Part shown: piece by piece, positions 56,878 to 64,000 of the stretch | Numbering within the stretch: position 1 is the first letter of the stretch | How the letters are laid out: the number at the start of each line of letters is the position of its first letter | Notes under the pieces: model-generated | Told to the model about the DNA's origin: nothing | The model's database searches: none | What the model saw: the letters and a program-made list of their open reading frames with translations, nothing else | Position numbers and translations under genes: made by a program | Source: Lagopus muta | Lineage: Eukaryota; Chordata; Aves; Galliformes; Phasianidae | Direction: 5' to 3' | Length of the DNA: 64,000 nt | NCBI RefSeq assembly: GCF_023343835.1 | Contig: NC_064447.1 | Location: 8,324,001-8,388,000 of the forward strand

Positions 56878-59800
56878 TCACGGGAAGCCGGTCACCTCTC
56901 CCACTTCGCTGACGGGCTGCTCGCCGTGCCTGAACGCCAGCTTGTACTTTAAACGGACGGGATCCTGGGAGAGAAGAAAGCAGAGAGGCGCGTGTCACAG
57001 CTGCAGCCTCGTGGGCCTCCTTCCATCCCATCCCTCACAGCCCTGCTGCACTGAATCACCCTCTGGAAGGCCTCTGCAGGGCCAAGATAGTAATGTAAGA
57101 GCCGTGCATGTCTCTGCCCAGCCCCCACACGCTTGGAAATCCAGGCCTATACACCCCCCCTCAGTGATGGGAAGAATCCCAACATTCTTCTTGTGGCCCA
57201 TAAATATTTATGAGTACAACAAAGGTGACACACATGGTCGTGCCATTAGTTGCTGATAGCTGCAGGGTCTCCCAGCTGCCATCCCAGCAGGCAGACAAGC
57301 ACAACTGTGCAGCCCACTGCAGTCATAGCACATTCAATCCTGAAAAGCTGTTGCAGAGGAAAAAATGTCCTCCATCACAACTCCGTGCATCCCTCCCACA
57401 CATCTCCTTGCAGACAACACTACCCGTGCCCTTCACACAAATACATTACGGCTACATTCAGTGACCCACCGCAGAACCACTGCCACATACTTTGTGTGGA
57501 TTGGCAAGCAGCAGGACCTGAGACACCACTGCTGGGGGAAGCAGCGGGCTGAAGGCTGGGAGCTCAGAACCGGATGCTGGTTGCAACTTTATTTTCATGG
57601 TCTGAAAGAGAAAGCAAAAGGAAATCTTTTGGTCCACAGTGAAAAGTACTAAGGAGTACTAAGCAGCTCCACAGTTTGGTAGACAAGTCAACCCCCACCT
57701 GAAGAAGGACATTCCTAAATAGGCAACTCTATGCTGCATGTACACAGGTACAATGAGTACCTTATTAGGAGGTTAAAGCAGTGTGTCTGGAGCTTTGCTT
57801 CTTTCTCACAAGGCCAGGGATCTACTCTGTGAAACAGGCACCTGAGCCACAGGTACTACCTGTGCAGTTTGGGAAAATGAGCCATGCAATTTTTAATATA
57901 CAAAGAAAAATTCTAAGGATGAAAAGGCAAACCTCCATTTCTGAGCAGCCTCACTCCATTTTATTCATCATAGGCTTCTTACCTTTGGGACTGCAGCCTG
58001 AAACACAATGTCCTTAATTGGCTGAGCTGAGGTGCTCAGCATGGAGAGAACCATCACCAGCACATCTGGTCGGCCAGGAGCTGGGTCTCTGGAGAAGTGG
58101 AGCATAGCTTTGAAGCCATCTCTGTCATACACTGTAAGTGGACAGATACTACCTGCCAGAAACAAAAGGAAAATAAGAAACAGAGCATGGATTTCCCCGC
58201 TTTTCTGAGTGCAGAACAGTGAAGGTAGGCTAAGAACAGAAAAAAGGAAAAATTCATACAAACTTTTACTTGCTCTAGCAAACTCGTAGGCCAAGCAATG
58301 GACAATGCTGGCCTGTGATTTACATTTCACCTCCAAAGTACAGAGAGGAATCTACATGTCATGAGATATGAGGTGACTAGCCACTGAGATTTTAACTGTC
58401 AGTTAAAGAGATGAGCTACAAATCCAAAACAGTGGGAAAAGCAAAAATGTAACACTTCAGCAACTTACAGGACTTAGCCTCTTATTACCAGGGATAAATC
58501 CACAGCTGGCCATCACCATTCAGCCTTTCCAGAATCTGCTAAGTCCTTAACTTCAGAGACTGAAGTCAGAAGACAGTTCTGCCTTAGGACCTGTAAGTAT
58601 CTCTTAAGCCTCTGGAGAAGCACTGCTTGAAGTTTCACAGAAGATGCCAGAGTCAAAGAGTTTAGGAGCACACTAAAAAGATTAGCCAGGGCATGAAACT
58701 TCTGACTACTGAATAGGACATTTCCATGGTATCATTCCCAGCTCTTGCTCAAATTCTCAGATACATTAAATCCTTCATAGAACAGCCAGTTTTCTCCAGC
58801 TGACCCTCACAGCATGAAGCTATTTTGGCTTGCTTGCTCCCCTGCAAAAATCACAGAAGAGCTCTATTAAGCAGAGCTGGGGCACAGAAATCATTGCACT
58901 TACTCAGTGTAATTGAAATTAAAGGGACAAAAAGGTTTGCTAGAGAAGCATCATTGGAAGCTGGATGCAAAGAGGCAGCAGGCTTCAGCTCGTAGCCTAG
59001 GCTGGAGAATGAAGGATCTGCCATTGAGCTATTTGGAAGATCTGGAAAGGGCAATTTCATTGGTGATAAATCCCTGGAAAGAAAAGCATGTAGAGAGCTT
59101 ATATTAACTGGGGAGAGTACATGGTATATACCATCCTCTGCTGAGTCTGCGTTTGTGTTCCCAATCCCTCATCCCTTTTAGGTACAAAGTACAAGCTTAC
59201 TCTGATTTCCTAGGAAGTTTGAAAACAGTCTCTACTTTGTATGGAAGACACTGCTGTTTCAGCATTCACTGAGGCAGAGTCTTGTTTCTGTTACTGTCAT
59301 GAAACTGTTATGCAGGCTCTCTGGAGCTCTGTCAGTGAGATTAAAGTTCTACTTCAGAGTTAATGCAAAAGGCTAGGAATCTCCAGAAACACTTCTTGGC
59401 CTACGTTCTGGCAGATTGGATAAGCTTATGATAATGGTCACCTGCTCTGAAGACCTGTAGATGATAAATCTGTTAGGCTTCTAATGAATGCCAGGAAACT
59501 ATCTTGTCAAAGCCTGAAAAAAAGCTGAAGAAAAGAGATCTGACTTGGATGTTTTTGTTCCTTTAGCTCAAGAACACCTTGTTGCTAAGCCATTGGATTT
59601 GTTCCACCAGCTTTCTGACCCTGTGAAGGCCCAGGTGTACAATTGTTCAGAGTTAGAATTAATAGGTGCACAGCTGCTGCTTTAAGAGCCAGTGCACGGA
59701 TGGACAGCTTGCCATCATTACCCAGTTGTAGCTAAAAGGTTTTTCCAAACCTCACTGCTGTAAAAACAGTATTTCTCCTCTCCAAAGTCAGACTGTACTG

Positions 59801-60034
59801 TGTAGAGCTCGCTTACGGGGATAACATCTTGGTCCTGGGAGGTGGAGAGAGCTGATCGAGGCTCCAAAATTCATTCTTCTCTGAGCAGCTGCCTCCCCAG
59901 CTTTCCTCCAATTCCAGTGGTTCAAAAGCACTTACATTTTTACTACATCCATTGTGCACAGCAGCCTGGAAAAGAGGCACTTCTGGTTCACACTGAAGAT
60001 CACCAGGAAAATAAATAAATAAAATCTCTTCCAC

Positions 60035-60065
<31 letters not shown>

Positions 60066-63000
60066 TTTTTTTTTAATTAACATAAGGTTAATTAAAGTAG
60101 AAATAAATTTGAGTAATCTGGTTGCAAACTGTAACCCGTATATTCATTGCACTGCATGAGGTTTCCCTTCATAATAGAGGGGTGTAAAAAAAAGATCAAA
60201 TAGGCTGCGGGAGAAAGATGGGAGATCAAGAATCCTATCTGATGTTTGCCCTTTGTGTCTTATGGACTTCGTAGCTGAGGATCACTCACCTCTGATAAGC
60301 CAAGGTCAGGCGGCGGTTTCTGTAAAACCAGAGAGTCACTGAGATCTAAGAAAGATACCCAAAGGCACAGATCAATTACAGAAAACAGCTGTTTTCCCCA
60401 CAGATTCTTCCCTCATTGTCTAACAGCAGTTTGCCTTTAACACCATTAAAGCAACTATAGTCCTAAAAACCTCCCCTAGCTAAAGGGCCTGCTTTCTTTT
60501 AAGATGAGCACTGAAGTCAAAATTCTGTATTTATGAAGTACCACAAACCCTAGTAACAAGGCTAACGCTGTACTGAATTGTACGTACAAACCTAATGACT
60601 TCAGCTCCTCCTCCAGGAGACAAGCAGAGGTGGTGCTGCTGTGTCGCGAGGCAGAGGTGATGTCTGAAAACTGGTCTGCAGGAGCCTGGGCCATGGCCTC
60701 CAGCTCAGAGAAGTCAATCAGTGTATAGCTCTTCACGCGCCTCGGGGGCGTCCGACATGCTTTGGAAAGAGCAGGAAGAGTTAAAGAGAGATCTGAAAGC
60801 AGCAGGGCACATGGAACTACAGGCACATGCTAAAGGGCTCAGGTGAAGAGCTCCAGGAACATTTTCATTCAACCACACGTAAAAGAAAATAGCTATGTAA
60901 AAGTTTTCATGTGCTTAAGGGTTTTGCCCACATCTGTCCTCTGAGAAGCAGTTCCCTTCCAGATTCCCTCACCCATTAAATGCAGGAGGCAGAGCTGTCA
61001 TGGAGTGCTGTGGAGTTCTTTACCTGGTGCATCAGAGGAGCTGCTGGCTGAACAGCCTCCCCCACTGTCCTCATGACTGCCTACAGTCTGCCTGTACCGT
61101 CCCAGCACCTGCGTGAGCTTGTCGTTGGCCTGCAGCAGCTCAGCTGGAAAAGGAGAGACCACCTTTGATGGAAGAAACTGGATTTGTTATTTAACTGTGG
61201 GCTCCAAGTGAAAATTAATAGCTCCTCTAGGGAGGAGTAATTTTGTGCCACTTCCCAAGCACAGTTTATCATTCCAAGCAGAAATCTTGGGTAGCACATG
61301 TGTAAGCATTCCTTCAAGGAAAGGAGTACTTCACTTCGGAAATGAACTTAAATGATAACATAAATGCAAAGGGTTCCAAGGACAGCATCAGCTCTTACCT
61401 AAAGCCTCATCATCATCAACTGTCTCACTGGCCAGGCGGAACAGCAGCGGTCTGAGCTTCTCACAGCGCTGGAATAGGCTCTGGGGAAAGAACCATTTCA
61501 TGTCATTGCTCAGAAGATCCTCAACACTCTCACACTTCTGTATGTTCCTGTGACCACCTGTAAGTGATGCTACCTCTGGAACAAGCAGCTGCACGTTCTG
61601 CTTTGGTCCAGGGTATCAGTGCTGCATGCTCCTGCACTCTTACAACACAGTGACCTGTAAGCACAGACACTGAGCAAAGTGCTGTTGCTGGTACCTGTTC
61701 AGCAATCACATCTCCTCAATGCATACAGGTGTAAGATAAGTCAATGTAAAATTTTCCAATTAAAAGCTATCCAGAAGTGAATGGATAAATCACAGTAGTC
61801 AGAAAAGTGACCATCAGTTTCTAATACCACCAGAAAAGACAAAGCCCATCATGGCTCTCTTCTCAGTATTTTGGAAGTGAGTAGGCACAGCGGAAGCCAT
61901 TTTTTTCTTTCATCTGAAAGTCCAGTCTTTATCACCTCCTACAGCCACAGCCCTCCCAAATGAAGCTAACTCCAAACTCTCAGTCACACACAAGTACTTC
62001 CCTACAAAAATTAGAAAAATTCAGTGGTCAGTAGTTTTGAAGCAGACGAATGAACTCCGATCTGGAAAAAGGGAACCACAGCAACCAGAATACAGGTCCA
62101 ATAGTTTTGATCCAATAGTTTTGAGCTTCCCTGATCACACCTCCTCATGCCCACCTAACCACGACTGGGCTAAGGGAATTCCCATGCGTTACTCTACTGC
62201 TGGAGGAAGAATCACTTCCCCATAAGATATCACAAGAAGAGCAGCTGATCTGAAGAGAAATTAGAACTGGCACAGCAACATCCATTTCAACTTTGTTACT
62301 TGGATGAGAGGGACTGTCATTCACCACAGTGGAAGTTATTCCTGCTGTGGTAATGTTCTTCCCTTGCAGAAATGGAGAGCAGCTTGCTGCCAATTGAAAC
62401 CTGTTGTCCCAGGCCCTCCCAGCCACAGCCAAAAGAAAGGAACACCTACCTGGAGCGTTTCATGGTCAGATTTGGGTAATTCCTGTCTCTTATAACCTTC
62501 CAGCAATTCATCCATTCGTTTAACATTTTCAGAAACTTCACTGATCGTATTCACTCTTCTGGACACTTTAGCTGACTTTTCCTGTTCCTTTGAAAAATGA
62601 AATAAAAGTAGATGACTTGGCTAACACAGCCAGAGAACGTGCTTGTTTTGGTCACTCTGGATCCCTCTTGGTGCAGGGCAGCTTCCTATAAATGTTACTG
62701 GGTACAAAGTATGGCACAAAATCCATAGAGAAGCTCCAGTATCAGTGCTGTGCCATCCATAGGTATTGAGAAAGGAGGCAGTACACCTCCTGTCCTTCTC
62801 ATGGCACTGGGCAGCCTGTGCTGGTGTACAGGGATGCGTTACACCACAGGCATAAAGAAGCCTTCAAAATTAGAGCTGGGAATTGATGGCTTCTGTCACA
62901 CAGAAGGGCACTCAATTACTGCAGTGAGGTTTTTTTGTTTTGTTTTTAAAAACAGAGGCAGGCTGACCTTTCAGATGGGAAATGAGAACCAGACAGACAC

Positions 63001-63891
63001 AGTGCCTACAGGAGAAAGGCAGTTCCCTACAAGCGTAGCCCTTTCCCACCTAGGAACCCGAGTAGTTCATCTGAGTCTGATGTTAGAATACGGTTCCCAT
63101 TACCACCCCAGTGCTCCCTTTAATGCCAGGATGATGGCAGACATTCTGGATGTCATATATAGAACCCACAGTCACAGACAGAACTGCCAGGTCCCCTATC
63201 ATCCCTCCTTCTGTCCAGAGGGGCTATGGCTCTCACAGACACCCACCTCCTTGATCATGCTCTTGATCAACCGGTTGGCAGCCTGCAGGTCCTCAGCATG
63301 GCTGCTCTTCAACAGTCTTGCTAGGAGCTGTGAAGGGAAACCATTGGGCAGCAGTCAGCAGCATTCTCCAGCCACCGTGTTGAGCATGCCCCACAGGTAC
63401 ACCCCCCAACAGAGCAGTACCCACTGTCAGCAGCTCAGTGCAGACAGTTGAGAACAATGACTTTCTGGCACCAGGAGCATGAGAAAAAGGGGGGAAGATG
63501 GCCAAGCCCAGGACAGCACAGAGCAGTGCAGCAACACAGCATGGGGCAGCAGAACTGCTGCAGGGCCAGAGGGGCCTTCCCACTGAAATGCAAAGAGAAA
63601 CTGACTATTTCTGTAAAAGTGTTTCACTTTTGACCAAGCAATGCTTTCTGATGAAATATCACAGAATTCTTCACTTGCTGTTCAGCAGAAGCATCAGCAT
63701 TGTTCTGAAGCAGCACAGCATACATCTGCATGTGCTCTCAGCAGTAAAAATCATAGGGGGAGCAGGGAGGAAAGCCCTGGGGTTTACCTTGGATTTCTCT
63801 TCGTCGGTGTCAAAGATGGAGTTCTGAGGTCTTGGAGAAGGGGGAGGTAAAATTTTGTCTTCTGGCAATTTGGGGTCTTCTTTTACAATCC
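56878..63891 (-). CDS. GGA2: Golgi-localised gamma-ear ARF-binding protein 2 (3' part of gene)
   Basis: GGA2 is a monomeric clathrin adaptor that sorts mannose-6-phosphate receptors at the trans-Golgi network. Twelve exons (minus): 63891-63788, 63327-63247, 62587-62450, 61480-61399, 61143-61024, 60759-60592, 60345-60290, 59992-59817, 59073-58904, 58152-57983, 57601-57491, 56964-56878. All phases join. The first exon begins in phase 1, so the VHS domain and ATG lie right of the window. Seen: the VHS-GAT linker (DKILPPPSP), the GAT domain (LLKSSHAEDLQAANRLIK to LASETVDDDEAL), a low-similarity hinge, and the gamma-adaptin ear from TVYDRDGF to KYKLAF. The protein ends GEVTGFP, apparently about nine residues shorter than human. 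The hinge lacks a clear LLDLL clathrin box; the nearest match is LIDFSE. GGA2 rather than GGA1/3 is supported by synteny and by ear and linker similarity. Confidence 0.93.
60043..60065 (+). repeat. (TA)n microsatellite in a GGA2 intron
   Basis: About eleven TA units, flanked by an A-run and a T-run, sit about 50 bp upstream (in gene sense) of the GGA2 exon at 59992-59817. Confidence 0.9.
62097..62124 (+). repeat. Perfect 14-bp tandem duplication
   Basis: TCCAATAGTTTTGA occurs twice back-to-back at 62097-62110 and 62111-62124 inside a GGA2 intron, indicating a recent small slippage or duplication. Confidence 0.9.
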
Positions 63892-64000
63892 CTGGAACGA
63901 TAAACAGCATTGGTTCAGCAGTGCCTGAGCTGCCACAACACAATGCTCAACAGCATGCTGGTCCTGCACCCAGCTGCGCACCTGTGCCCAGCATTGCACA

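Overview
This is a vertebrate nuclear window, most likely from a bird and probably a galliform. It holds interrupted genes with GT-AG introns, CpG-island promoters and CR1 LINE copies that end in the avian (ATTCTATG)n tail. Gene names come from matching exon translations to remembered human proteins, and no database was searched. The gene order USP31 - SCNN1G - SCNN1B - COG7 - GGA2 matches the block I know from human 16p12. I see no tRNA, rRNA, CRISPR array, retroviral or Polinton-like element. All five genes look intact over the parts that are present.

Layout. Positions 1-6356 (minus) hold the first two coding exons of the deubiquitinase USP31 and their introns. A GC-rich segment of about 620 bp separates the USP31 start codon from the SCNN1G start codon on the opposite strand and looks like a shared bidirectional promoter. 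SCNN1G (plus, 6977-17041, 12 coding exons, 651 aa) encodes the gamma subunit of the epithelial sodium channel ENaC. A 5'-truncated CR1 element lies in its intron 7, directly against the next exon. From about 18.1 to 22.3 kb is intergenic sequence with a degenerate minisatellite. A CpG island with a probable non-coding first exon (up to 22603) leads to SCNN1B (plus, 25433-33688, 12 coding exons, 667 aa), the beta subunit. About 3.3 kb of gene-free DNA follows.

COG7 (minus, 37185-56451, 17 exons, 769 aa) is a Golgi tethering-complex subunit. GGA2 (minus, 56878 to beyond the right edge) is a clathrin adaptor of the trans-Golgi network. The window holds 12 of its exons, from the VHS-GAT linker to the stop. 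GGA2 ends only 427 bp upstream of the COG7 start codon.

How the genes relate. SCNN1G and SCNN1B are tandem paralogues whose exon lengths and phases are nearly identical. Their products join an alpha subunit encoded elsewhere to form one apical sodium channel. Both tails keep the PPPNY motif recognised by the ubiquitin ligase NEDD4-2. COG7 and GGA2 both act in Golgi trafficking, but their adjacency need not be functional. I found no new multi-gene system. The most informative oddities are an in-frame upstream start codon for gamma ENaC, a weakened furin site in gamma ENaC, the CR1 copy against a splice acceptor, a possible uORF that overlaps the SCNN1B start, and the compact GGA2/COG7 junction with no AATAAA.
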